Shown: piece after piece, positions 42,640-50,687 of the stretch
How the letters are laid out: each line of letters begins with the position of its first letter
Position numbering within the stretch: the first letter of the stretch is position 1
Assembly (NCBI GenBank): GCA_041395105.1
Contig: JAWLBB010000003.1
Coordinates: 248,001 to 312,000, forward strand
Length of the DNA stretch: 64,000 nt
From: Opitutaceae bacterium
Lineage (GTDB): Bacteria; Verrucomicrobiota; Verrucomicrobiia; Opitutales; Opitutaceae
Reading direction: 5' to 3'
Notes under the pieces: model-generated
Databases searched by the model: none
Told to the model about the DNA's origin: nothing
Seen by the model: the letters and a program-made list of their open reading frames with translations, nothing else
Made by a program: the position numbers and the translations under genes

Positions 42640-43764
42640 ATGAAAACCAATCTGTCTGCCGTTTGTTTCCTGGCACTGGCCGGCCTGGTCATGCCATCGA
42701 TTGCCCATTGTGATACCTTCGTCGTCACGGACGGCGATTTCGCCGATGGCGTCTATGAATTCCGCTACTACTCGAAGAGCCAGACGACGACGGTCAATGG
42801 TGTTCAGATCAACCCATCCAGTCTCTTTCTGACCAACGACGGATGGGACCCTCCCCCGAGCACGTCCAAGTCCTTCTGGCATGCCAAGGGGGGATTCTAT
42901 GATGCGCACGTCGCCGGCTCCTGCACCATGGGCTGGGACCTCCGGCCGGTGACCCGGACCATCGCGAAAGTCGAGATGATGGCCGATGCCCACCTGGCCC
43001 AATTCGATCCCTTCAAGGATGATGCCTGGTGCGATCGCCTCTACGGAAGAATTGCGCTCCCCGATACCACGTTCGGCGCGAACACCTATGTGTCGGTCTT
43101 CGAATTCGTGGGCGACAATGACCCCGGTCGAAACACCGTCGAAAACGCCGGGTTCGTGGACGACATCTCCGACGTGATCGAGCGGATCGCGCCGGACTGG
43201 ATGGCGGATCCGAACCTGCTCGAACTCAAGTTCGGTTACCAGCAGCATCCCATCGACGCCAGCCACCCGTCCATCCCCCGTGAACACCTCCAGATTTTTC
43301 GCGACAATACGGGAGCCGGGGATGATTCCTTTCTCCTGCGGATAACCCTTGAGGCAAATCCGTCCGCCCTGGTCAATATTTCCACCCGGGGCACCGTCGG
43401 CATCGGACCTGAACGCCTGATTGCCGGATTTGTCATCGAAGGTGACACTCCCAAGACCGTGATCATCCGCGGCGTCGGACCCGCCCTGACCGCTTATGGC
43501 CTGACCGATGTGCTGCCGGATCCGCGAATTGATCTCTACCGCAAGGATCCCGGGGGCGATGTTCTCCATGAATCCAATGGAGACTGGGAACCCCTCGGGG
43601 ATCTTGAAGCCAACTTTGCCAAGGTCGGAGCATTCCCGTTTCAGCCCAATTCAAAGGATGCCTGCCTCATGTTGACCCTGCCGCCGGGTGGTTATACGGC
43701 GAAGGTCGGTGGCGAAGGCGGTGTGACCGGCGTGGCGCTGGTCGAGGTCTATGAAGTCCCCTGA
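42640..43764 (+). CDS. Secreted protein with a C-terminal Verrucomicrobia-type repeat domain
   Basis: This is a 374-residue protein from ATG 42640, where a signal peptide starts (MKTNLSAVCFLALAGLVMPSIAHC). The N-terminal 230 residues have an unknown beta-rich fold with few cysteines. The C-terminal ~125 residues form the module 'LVNISTRGTVGIGPERLIAGFVIEG', then 'KTVIIRGVGPALTAYGLTDVLPDPRIDLYR', ending 'GVALVEVYEVP'. This module ends many large secreted proteins of Opitutales and related bacteria; it is inferred to be a cell-surface or export signal domain. Function is unknown. Confidence 0.75.
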   Translation: MKTNLSAVCFLALAGLVMPSIAHCDTFVVTDGDFADGVYEFRYYSKSQTTTVNGVQINPSSLFLTNDGWDPPPSTSKSFWHAKGGFYDAHVAGSCTMGWDLRPVTRTIAKVEMMADAHLAQFDPFKDDAWCDRLYGRIALPDTTFGANTYVSVFEFVGDNDPGRNTVENAGFVDDISDVIERIAPDWMADPNLLELKFGYQQHPIDASHPSIPREHLQIFRDNTGAGDDSFLLRITLEANPSALVNISTRGTVGIGPERLIAGFVIEGDTPKTVIIRGVGPALTAYGLTDVLPDPRIDLYRKDPGGDVLHESNGDWEPLGDLEANFAKVGAFPFQPNSKDACLMLTLPPGGYTAKVGGEGGVTGVALVEVYEVP

Positions 43765-43794
43765 TCTGGGAGGCAGGCAAGCGGGCAAGGCCAC

Positions 43795-45891
43795 TCACCA
43801 GACCGAATCCACCCGGATCCGCAGGAAGACCGGATCGTCGGCCAGCGGAAATCTCCAGTGCATATCCTCCTGATCACTTCCCGCAAAGAGGATGGCGGCG
43901 TTCCGCCAGGATTTCAAATCCGTAGATGTCTCAACCGTATAGCGGAGCGACGGGCACGAAGTCTCCCAGTCCACGGCCAGCTCGCCATCCCGCGCGTGCA
44001 GATCAAACCAGCTGACTTCCTTTCCTGTCGGTACGGTCACCTCCACTACAGGAGGCTCGCTGTTCGCGGGCAGGTGCGGAAACTCGACGACACGTTCATG
44101 GGATGCCTCGCCAACGGAGACCCTGACCCGGTAGCTGCCGAAAAAAGCCCGGCAACTGAATACGCCATTTGTATCGGATAGACCCGTTTCCCGGGTATGC
44201 CAGTCCTCAAAGAGGAGCCTGCGATGGGCCAGGCCGTTCGGCTTGTATTCACCATCCGTCGCAATCAGCGCGCCGAGCGGCCTCCACATTTCAGGCTCAT
44301 AAAACCCCCACCGGGTCATCCCGACAGTGGCCGGATGCGCGAAAACCGCTGTCGTGAAGTCCCGGTCATAAGCTGCCTGACCTTCCCGGTCCCGGGTTCC
44401 CAGATCGTATTCCGTGATACGGATGGGAAGCCCGAAAACGGCAAAGCGGTCGAGGATTTCCCAAAGAACCGCCGGTGGCGTGGTCGCTTCCGAAGAATGG
44501 CCCTGCATCCCAATTCCATCCAGGGGCGCGCCCTGGTCGAGGAGCCACTGGATCAGATTGAAGTAGTGGTCCTGCGCGGCGACATTCCGGCCACCATCGG
44601 TCAGGATGGTGTTTTCATTGATATAGAGCTTTGCCTCGGGATCCAGTTCACGGACCTTCCAGAACCAGCCCACCACCGCGTCCATGCCCACGATATCGGT
44701 GAAGTCCGACAATTGCCGGAGTTCATTGATGACGTCATATTCCCGGATCCCCCGCGCCTTCATCAGCGGGACGATCTCCTCAAGGTGAGACACGACCAAC
44801 GCATTGAAGGCGACTGGATCGTCACTCAATGCTTCTAGTTCAGCCGGGGCGAATTGCCACCCCGGATAGATGAGCACATGCCCCCGGGCCGGCATGCCGA
44901 TCGCCTGCAGCCAGGACGCCATGTCCAGGTATTCTCCACGCCTGACCGGGTCGGCCCATCCCCAGTCCGCCCAATAGACCGGCGTCGTCGCGTAGTTGAA
45001 GTTATCCCGCATCCATTCCCGGTACTGATCCCCGGGTGCCGTCTGCTCAAGGGCCAGGCGGCTGAAGAAGGTTCCAAATTGGTAATCGTGCTTCTCCATT
45101 TCAATCTCAACCGAAGCCCCTTCGATCGCCTTTCCCGCCAGATCGGTCACCCTCAGCTTGAGATCCCCCATCCGGTTCAAGGCGATCATTTCCGCCGCCC
45201 TTGCGCGCCAGGCGGCATTCGACGCCATCCCGTCGTAGGTGATGGTCGAATACGGCAACGCCTCCGGATCCACCTCACCTTCGAGGCGAAGCGCGGCAAA
45301 ACCCGCGAGATCGAGGGATTGGACGCCGAATCCCAGATGAAGGGAAAGCCGGATCGCGCCCGTCGCCATTCCCTCGGTTGCCTGACCCAGGGCCACGTAG
45401 CGGTTCCACTCCCCTGAGGTCAGGCCGCTCACTTCTCCCAGGCTCAACCAGGTCGGCTGACTTCGCTCAATAAAGCCTTTGAAGATCCCGGTGGACTGTT
45501 CGGCTCCCGGCGAGGTCCGGGCAAAGAAACTGATCAGAACCCAGTCACCCTCGTTGATCGGCCAGGGATTCGACGCGCTGTGGAGCACAACCCCGTAGGG
45601 CTCTTCCGTGTCCGCGAGGACGCCCACCCGCAGGAAGGAGTCAAACTTGGGGTGGTCGATCTCCAGCCATTCCCGGGTATGGAGACCGGCCCCGCCGCTG
45701 ACCGAGATCGACGCCGCGTTGCTCACCTCGAAAAACGGGGTCGCCGTCACTTCCGGCCCGACCTCGCCAAGAAGATCCGTCAGGTAAACCGGCGGCTCCG
45801 CCCGCCCGGCATGCACGGCGAAAAGAAAAAGGAACAGGGCGATCCGGTGTGGAGGACGCCGAATGACAGGAATGGAGGGTTCGTTGTTCAT
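43795..45891 (-). CDS. Secreted GH10 endo-beta-1,4-xylanase-like protein
   Basis: This is a 698-residue protein with a signal peptide (residues 1-31), an N-terminal carbohydrate-binding-like beta-sandwich (about 40-220) and a linker domain (about 225-265, 'LKLRVTDLAGKAIEGASVEIEM'). The GH10 TIM barrel follows (about 270-560). Acid/base Glu390 is in 'DVINELRQ' and nucleophile Glu494 is in 'RITEYDLG' (ITELD in most). 'GIGMQGHS' and 'WGFYEPEMWRP' complete the family signatures. A C-terminal beta domain with 'YTVETSTDLKSWRNA' may be a surface module. It should cut xylan or related beta-1,4 glycans outside the cell. No xylan operon is seen around it. Confidence 0.9.
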   Translation of the reverse strand: MNNEPSIPVIRRPPHRIALFLFLFAVHAGRAEPPVYLTDLLGEVGPEVTATPFFEVSNAASISVSGGAGLHTREWLEIDHPKFDSFLRVGVLADTEEPYGVVLHSASNPWPINEGDWVLISFFARTSPGAEQSTGIFKGFIERSQPTWLSLGEVSGLTSGEWNRYVALGQATEGMATGAIRLSLHLGFGVQSLDLAGFAALRLEGEVDPEALPYSTITYDGMASNAAWRARAAEMIALNRMGDLKLRVTDLAGKAIEGASVEIEMEKHDYQFGTFFSRLALEQTAPGDQYREWMRDNFNYATTPVYWADWGWADPVRRGEYLDMASWLQAIGMPARGHVLIYPGWQFAPAELEALSDDPVAFNALVVSHLEEIVPLMKARGIREYDVINELRQLSDFTDIVGMDAVVGWFWKVRELDPEAKLYINENTILTDGGRNVAAQDHYFNLIQWLLDQGAPLDGIGMQGHSSEATTPPAVLWEILDRFAVFGLPIRITEYDLGTRDREGQAAYDRDFTTAVFAHPATVGMTRWGFYEPEMWRPLGALIATDGEYKPNGLAHRRLLFEDWHTRETGLSDTNGVFSCRAFFGSYRVRVSVGEASHERVVEFPHLPANSEPPVVEVTVPTGKEVSWFDLHARDGELAVDWETSCPSLRYTVETSTDLKSWRNAAILFAGSDQEDMHWRFPLADDPVFLRIRVDSVW

Positions 45892-46174
45892 GGTTTGGAT
45901 CGGGGACGAATTCTACACCGACAGGCGTCCGGAACGAGGTAAAACGAACGGGAACTGTCCAGGAAGAGACAAGGGCTCCGGAGACCATCGGAATCCCTTC
46001 CGCCGACTTTCCGCCCCGATGACCAATGCGCGTCCACCGGATTTCATGTTGATTCATGATGATTCCTGGACACTGATCAATGGGGTCCGGTCTTCTCGAC
46101 GGGTTCGGACTCGAACCATTGGCCCCACTCCCTCCTCAGATTTCCGATTCTTCCAACTCCAGCCCCAATTCCAC

Positions 46175-46852
46175 ATGTCGCTTCTCACCGAACTCGCCGC
46201 CTTCGATTCCGCCACGGTCCAGAATGCCGCCATCCTTGTCCGCGGTTACGTCCATGCCGATGAGGATTACACCGGTCCCGATCTGCAGCAGTATGTGGCC
46301 ATCGGCGGGCCCGTCACCGTTGGCTATGCCGTCACCTCGACCTGGACGCCGATCAGTGATCCAGCCGCGAGCGGCGTCCCGACCAACTACAGCGACTACG
46401 CCGCCTATTGGGATGCGCTGGCGGCCGTCGGTGCGCCCACCATCGCCGTCCTGCAGGATGTCGACGCGCCGGCCCGGCGCGGTGCCATGATCGGTGATTG
46501 CATGGCCACCACCATGAAAGCGATGGGATCCGTTGGCGCGGTGGTCGATGGCTGCGCCCGCGACATACCCGGAGTCACGGAAGCCGGCATCTCCCTCTGG
46601 GCGACCGGCCGGGTTCCCGGTCACGGCCCGTTCACCCTGCGCTCCATCAACGAGCCCGTCACGGTCGCCAGGCTGACCATTCGCCCCGGCGATATCCTGA
46701 TCGGCGACGCCGACGGCATCACCCGCCTCTCACCTGAGATTGCCGCAGATGTTCTCAAGGCCTGCCATGAAGTCCGAGCCAAGGAGGACAAGGTGAAGCA
46801 GATCTTCCTTACCCCCGGATTCACAATCGAGTCCTGGCAGAAGAGCCGGTAG
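46175..46852 (+). CDS. RraA-like / HMG-aldolase family protein
   Basis: This is a 225-residue protein with the RraA-like fold. The conserved 'GAMIGDCMATTMKAMGSVGAVVDGCARD' supplies the Gly-loop, Arg and Asp residues that hold pyruvate and Mg2+ in 4-hydroxy-4-methyl-2-oxoglutarate aldolases. 'TVARLTIRPGDILIGDADGITRLSPEIA' is the usual C-terminal strand-helix unit. RraA proper regulates RNase E, but its relatives with these residues are aldolases or decarboxylases; this one should be an aldolase-type enzyme. ATG 46175 is used; the long upstream frame is not coding-like. Confidence 0.85.
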   Translation: MSLLTELAAFDSATVQNAAILVRGYVHADEDYTGPDLQQYVAIGGPVTVGYAVTSTWTPISDPAASGVPTNYSDYAAYWDALAAVGAPTIAVLQDVDAPARRGAMIGDCMATTMKAMGSVGAVVDGCARDIPGVTEAGISLWATGRVPGHGPFTLRSINEPVTVARLTIRPGDILIGDADGITRLSPEIAADVLKACHEVRAKEDKVKQIFLTPGFTIESWQKSR

Positions 46853-46918
46853 TCAATCGGAACCCCACCCGCCGGCCAATATCGGAATCCGGCACTGTTC
46901 AGATCGAGTGTCCCCTCT

Positions 46919-47392
46919 ATGTCCAATTCAGTGAACTTCGGCCTGTTCGTCCTGCTCTCCCTTCTGGGCGCCTCCAAGACGATCGGAGACACCCAACCCG
47001 ACCATCGATCCTATGAACTGCTCCGGGTCATCGAAGTGGAAGGGCGTCAGGGCGTGGCCACGAACGGGACAAACTACTTTGTCGGCGGAAACACCTCGCT
47101 CTTTATCTATTCAAAGTCTGGAGAACTGGTGGGCAAGAACGAGACGGCCTTGGATGACCTGCCCCATCCCGGCAATCATATTGGCGACATCTGTTTCCAC
47201 AACGGAGAGCTCTTTGCCGTAGTGGAATGGTTCGAAGACTTTCAGGGCAAGGATATCCAGGTCGCCGTCTACGATGCCCGCACACTGCTCTACCTGCGGT
47301 CGATTCCCTGGGAGCCGGCTTCCGGCCAGATCGAGGTCAGCGGAGTCGCCATCGATGCCGGTGACAACAGCATCTGGCTGACGGATTGGTGA
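46919..47392 (+). CDS. Secreted beta-propeller-like protein, N-terminal part before a frameshift
   Basis: This 157-residue frame has a signal peptide (MSNSVNFGLFVLLSLLGASKTIG) and propeller-like blades ('GVATNGTNYFVGGNTSLFIYSKSGEL', 'HIGDICFHNGELFAVVEWF'). It stops at TGA within 'IWLTDW'. Restoring one G in GGATTGGTGAACGG (47382-47396) gives 'IWLTDWVNGRYIYRYDL', continuous with the frame at 47386. So the two parts are one gene, total about 290 residues. Function is not known; it may be an esterase-like or phytase-like propeller. Confidence 0.6.
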   Translation: MSNSVNFGLFVLLSLLGASKTIGDTQPDHRSYELLRVIEVEGRQGVATNGTNYFVGGNTSLFIYSKSGELVGKNETALDDLPHPGNHIGDICFHNGELFAVVEWFEDFQGKDIQVAVYDARTLLYLRSIPWEPASGQIEVSGVAIDAGDNSIWLTDW

Positions 47393-47799
47393 ACGGACGC
47401 TATATCTACCGCTACGATCTGGATACGGGAGCCTATTCCGGACGGCTCCACCTGCGTGCCCCACCCCAATGGCAGCAGGGGGTGGCTTATCAGGGCGGCT
47501 TTCTCTACCTTACGGCCGACGACGGCGATGCCGAAGACGGGGAGGTCGATAATCTCTGGCGCGTTCCCGCCGGAGTCCGCGACACCGCCGCCTACGTCAC
47601 TCATGAGAAGGCCTTTAGCGAGTTTCGCAAAGTCGGTGAGATCGAGGGAATCACCTTCGACGATGGAACGGGCGAAATGATCGTCCTGGCCAATCGCGGC
47701 AAACACATCGTTCTCGGCATGCCCAAGGGCCTCTATCCCGGCTACGATCGGGAAATCCACGAGCTCTATGTCTACGGGATCCGCGCAGCAAACCCGTAG
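47386..47799 (+). CDS. Secreted beta-propeller-like protein, C-terminal part after a frameshift
   Basis: This 137-residue frame continues the previous one after a single-base loss. Blades such as 'GRYIYRYDLDTGAYSGRLHLRAPP', 'GVAYQGGFLYLTADDGDAEDGEVDNLWRVP' and 'EIEGITFDDGTGEMIVLANRGKHIVLGMP' match the N-terminal half in style. Alone it has no credible start and no signal peptide, so it is unlikely to be a separate gene. Confidence 0.55.
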   Translation: MVNGRYIYRYDLDTGAYSGRLHLRAPPQWQQGVAYQGGFLYLTADDGDAEDGEVDNLWRVPAGVRDTAAYVTHEKAFSEFRKVGEIEGITFDDGTGEMIVLANRGKHIVLGMPKGLYPGYDREIHELYVYGIRAANP

Positions 47800-47953
47800 A
47801 AACGGGATCTGGTCCTGTCTTTGTGACGTTAACGGCTGATAAGACCGGGATCAACCGCGAACCCCATGCCGAATCGTCGGCGCGGTCCCTGTGTCCCGCC
47901 GACTTCCGGACCCTTATCACCGGTATCCGTCGAACGAATAGCCCAAAAATACG

Positions 47954-48191
47954 ATGATCAACCGCGCCTTCCAGGAAGAATGCGGTCGGTTGGAGCAGAT
48001 CGCTGAACTCAGCGGTCAGATGGAGAAATCCGGTAAAAGCCTTCGGCCAAGTGTGGTTTGGCGGATCCGACGTCGAGATGCCCGATGGGTATCAGGTCAT
48101 CAACCCGGGACGTCCCACGGAAGCACGCCACAACAGGAAGCCAAAGCGATCCCGAATTCTCTCACGGCAGCGGGTTGGCGTACCACCCTGA
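47954..48191 (+). other. Possible broken small gene
   Basis: A start at 47954 gives 'MINRAFQEECGRLEQIAEL' and then loses its coding look near 48035. From there a different frame reads like protein ('GQVWFGGSDVEMPDGYQVINPGR') and ends at 48191. One indel would join the two pieces. No family is recognised and both pieces are short. It lies in an otherwise gene-free stretch between the frameshifted propeller gene and the convergent GH20-like gene. Confidence 0.25.
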
Positions 48192-48221
48192 TCCGGGGCG
48201 GCCGCCCGAGCCACCCCGGTC

Positions 48222-49706
48222 CTACTCGTTCAGGAAATCGTGCCCCGAGAATGTGCCGGCGGCTGCGCCTTCCGGGGAAACCGGTCGACCGTGATTCACT
48301 CCCCAGAGGTAATAACCCATGTGAACGACCGGTCCCTGTTCCTTCAGGAGTTCGTCCGGAAAGGCGTCGCGGAATCGACCCTGCCACCAACGCATGATCG
48401 GGAAGACCCTGCGGTCGTAGTCCTCGTATTCGTCGATTGCCGCAAAATCCGTCGGCGGCTCCGGATTCCAGGCATAATAGGCTCCGGCAAACAGGCTGAT
48501 GAACTTCCTTTCCAGTTCGTTGGTGCCCCAGAAGGTGATGTTGATGCCGTCGCAATTCGGACTGCTCCGGGCCTGCTTGCACCAGTACCGCGTGGCGTGA
48601 AAAGCGCCGCGGGGCTGGCCCACACTGGCTCCCGCCCCGGCCATCCAGCGCATTTTCCCTTCCCCGGAATACTTTTCGACAGCCGCGTCGATGTTTTCAT
48701 ATTTGGCCTGCCAATACTGCCAGGGTTCGATGATGAAATCCTTCCGGATGCTCTCCGGGATCGGCCGTCCGGCATGATCGGCCCACACCCTCAGGGTCAA
48801 TTCCTTGCCCTGCTCGCGTGCGACCTCACGGACAATCGTATGGTAACGCTCCACCATCCGCGTCGGGGTGAAGTCCACCGGCAGTTCCGGCCCGGGAAAC
48901 CACTTTGCCTCGTCCAGCCCCAGATGGATCGTCGCTTTGGCTGGCATGACCCGGGCCACCTGGGTGATCAGCTCCCGCATCAGGGCGAAGGTCTCCTCGC
49001 AGATGAGGAACGAGGATCCGCTGTACATGCCCTCCCCGCCCCGCAGCTCCGGGCGGTGGTGGACGAGCGAACCGACGTGACCCCACGCCTCCAGCTCCGG
49101 CACGATTTCGACATGATACCTCCCGGCGTAGGCCACCAGCTCGGCCAGTCCTTCAATCGTCAATGCATGCGGATTGTCCCGGCCGAACGGAAGTCCTTCA
49201 AACCGCAGACCGCAGATCTCGTCGTCGTAGAGGTGCAGATGCAATTGATTCATCTTCAGGCGGTGGAGAATCCGCACGATCCGCTTCAGCATTTGGAGAG
49301 GAAAAACACTGCGCCCCATGTCGACCATGAAGCAGCGTTTCCGGTAGGCGGGGCCGTCCTCGATCAACACCTCCGGCCAGATTCCTCCACGGGAAAGCGC
49401 AAGGATCTGCAGGAACGTCTGGAGACCATGGGCCAGGCCAGCCGCCCCACCCGCAACCACGCTGCCCCCGGATGGTTCCAGGACCAGACGACAGGCCTCC
49501 GGATCCAGGGCCGGGTCATCGATCGCCAGGTGAACGCCATAGGCGTCGGAACCTCCGGCAAATCCGACAACCCGAAGGTCGCGGAAATCCTCCGCCAGGT
49601 AGTCCGGCAGCGGACACCCCGAGAAGGCGATTCGCGAGGGCTTCGGAAACACCCCCTTCAACTCAAGTTTGTGCGGATACGGCCAGAGCCGTTCGAGTGA
49701 TTTCAT
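48222..49706 (-). CDS. GH20-like beta-N-acetylhexosaminidase family protein
   Basis: This is a 494-residue protein without a signal peptide. It has an N-terminal GH20b-like alpha/beta domain (about 1-115) and a TIM barrel. The catalytic Asp-Glu pair of substrate-assisted GH20 enzymes is 'HLGLDEAKW' (Asp265, Glu266). 'YRKRCFMVDMGRSVFPLQMLKRIVRILHRLKMNQLHLHLYDDE' and 'GRYHVEIVPELEAWGHVGSL' are further family signatures. It should remove beta-linked N-acetylhexosamine or a related sugar inside the cell. It lies next to the palindrome and MITE-like element at 49.8-50.1 kb, upstream of its start. Confidence 0.85.
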   Translation of the reverse strand: MKSLERLWPYPHKLELKGVFPKPSRIAFSGCPLPDYLAEDFRDLRVVGFAGGSDAYGVHLAIDDPALDPEACRLVLEPSGGSVVAGGAAGLAHGLQTFLQILALSRGGIWPEVLIEDGPAYRKRCFMVDMGRSVFPLQMLKRIVRILHRLKMNQLHLHLYDDEICGLRFEGLPFGRDNPHALTIEGLAELVAYAGRYHVEIVPELEAWGHVGSLVHHRPELRGGEGMYSGSSFLICEETFALMRELITQVARVMPAKATIHLGLDEAKWFPGPELPVDFTPTRMVERYHTIVREVAREQGKELTLRVWADHAGRPIPESIRKDFIIEPWQYWQAKYENIDAAVEKYSGEGKMRWMAGAGASVGQPRGAFHATRYWCKQARSSPNCDGINITFWGTNELERKFISLFAGAYYAWNPEPPTDFAAIDEYEDYDRRVFPIMRWWQGRFRDAFPDELLKEQGPVVHMGYYLWGVNHGRPVSPEGAAAGTFSGHDFLNE

Positions 49707-49810
49707 GGTTGCGCGTGTCGAGCGAAGCTCGACCCTGTCCGGACACGATCGGCCGGAAAACCCAGGGGGACAACCTCAATCGCACCAACCCGTACGAGAA
49801 CCCGGCTGGC

Positions 49811-49864
49811 AAACAAAACGTAGTGCACTACGTATGGTTGTAAAAAACAAACCGTAGTAAACTA
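49811..49864. repeat. Two direct repeats of a 20-bp unit
   Basis: AAACAAAACGTAGTGCACTA (49811-49830) and AAACAAACCGTAGTAAACTA (49845-49864) differ at three positions, 34 bases apart. The second copy is the outer part of the left terminal inverted repeat of the element that follows. It suggests a partly duplicated element end. Confidence 0.6.
49818..49833. promoter_or_regulatory. Perfect 16-bp palindrome, operator-like
   Basis: ACGTAGTGCACTACGT reads identically on both strands. It lies 112 bases upstream of the start of the reverse-strand GH20-like gene. A dimeric repressor could bind here; no regulator gene is adjacent. It partly coincides with the direct repeats at 49811-49864. Confidence 0.4.
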
Positions 49865-50074
49865 GAATGGCGCTTAGTTAAGTGTGCTTATCGATGTCTT
49901 GTCTCGGACATCCGTTGCGGCTGGCCGGGGACGTCCAGCCCTACCACGGATGCTCTTATTTCGGGTGGTAGGGCGAGGGCCTCCGGACCCGCCGCCGAAG
50001 AGCAGTCAACACCTCGTTGGCTGGTCCGATTCTTTCGCTAACTAAGCGCCATTCCAGCAGGCTACGGTTTGTTT
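49845..50074. mobile_element. MITE-like element with 36-bp imperfect terminal inverted repeats
   Basis: The left end (49845-49880) and right end (50039-50074) are inverted repeats. The inner 16 bases match perfectly (GAATGGCGCTTAGTTA and TAACTAAGCGCCATTC), as do the outer AAACAAACCGTAG and CTACGGTTTGTTT; seven bases between differ at four positions. Inside there is no ORF. A 9-bp internal stem (CCCTACCAC at 49939-49947, GTGGTAGGG at 49965-49973) lies in the middle. At 230 bp and without a transposase it fits a non-autonomous element mobilised in trans. No clear target duplication could be read at the edges. Confidence 0.6.
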
Positions 50075-50106
50075 GCGACCGGGAGCGACCGGATGACCCG
50101 GCCGGC

Positions 50107-50472
50107 CTAGAGTTCCTCGTAGATCGAATCGGAGACGATCTCCCGCATCTTGGCGAGGCCCTTCAACCAGGCGGCGTAATCGGCATTCTTGTCCATCGTC
50201 TCGTAGTCCGTGGCCAGGGCTGTCATGTCGGCATACTCGATCGAGACGACCACCGAACCCGCCTGCTCGCCGGCATAACGGGCGACCCAGGATCGAACGA
50301 CGCCCGTACTGCCCGCGTCCTTCAGGATCTTCCTCCCGGCCTCCAGTTCCTTGGCATAGGCCTTGACGTCGGCTGTTTTCACGACGACGACACGGAGGAC
50401 CGTGGCCTGGGCGATGGAGAAGAAGGGGCAGACACACAAGGCGGCAATCAGGGCGATACGTTTCACATTCAT
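50107..50472 (-). CDS. Small exported dimeric alpha-beta-barrel-like protein
   Basis: This is a 121-residue protein from ATG 50472, with a signal peptide (MNVKRIALIAALCVCPFFSIAQA). The mature part fits the dimeric alpha+beta barrel fold of ABM/EthD-like proteins: 'VLRVVVVKTADVKAYAKELEAGRKILKDAG', 'SVVVSIEYADMTALATDYETM' and 'DYAAWLKGLAKMREIV'. The function of exported members is not known. A longer frame to 50580 has no signal peptide at its start. It lies just beside the MITE-like element. Confidence 0.65.
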   Translation of the reverse strand: MNVKRIALIAALCVCPFFSIAQATVLRVVVVKTADVKAYAKELEAGRKILKDAGSTGVVRSWVARYAGEQAGSVVVSIEYADMTALATDYETMDKNADYAAWLKGLAKMREIVSDSIYEEL

Positions 50473-50589
50473 GGGGTAATCCTTTTCTTGGGGGTTTTTC
50501 AGTCGGCAGGAAATGACTCGGGAATAGAGTCCAAGCGCCGCAGGCATACGCAGGCTGCCCGTCTCCACGCGGGCTGTCAATCAGGCAAA

Positions 50590-50606
50590 CTTATTGCATC
50601 AATAAG
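50590..50606. promoter_or_regulatory. Palindromic hairpin upstream of the giant protease gene
   Basis: CTTATTG and CAATAAG form a perfect 7-bp stem around CAT. It is in an AT-rich island 82 bases before the start at 50688 and may be an operator or leader hairpin of that gene. Confidence 0.35.
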
Positions 50607-50687
50607 AAGAATATCAAAGAACCCCATTCGGTCTATTTCATTGAGAAACCACCGGGCGCACCCATCCTGTCACGAATTCGATTCCCC

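Noticed and set aside
48240..49700. 486-residue forward frame
   Set aside because: Antisense to the GH20-like gene; the reverse strand has the catalytic Asp-Glu motif.
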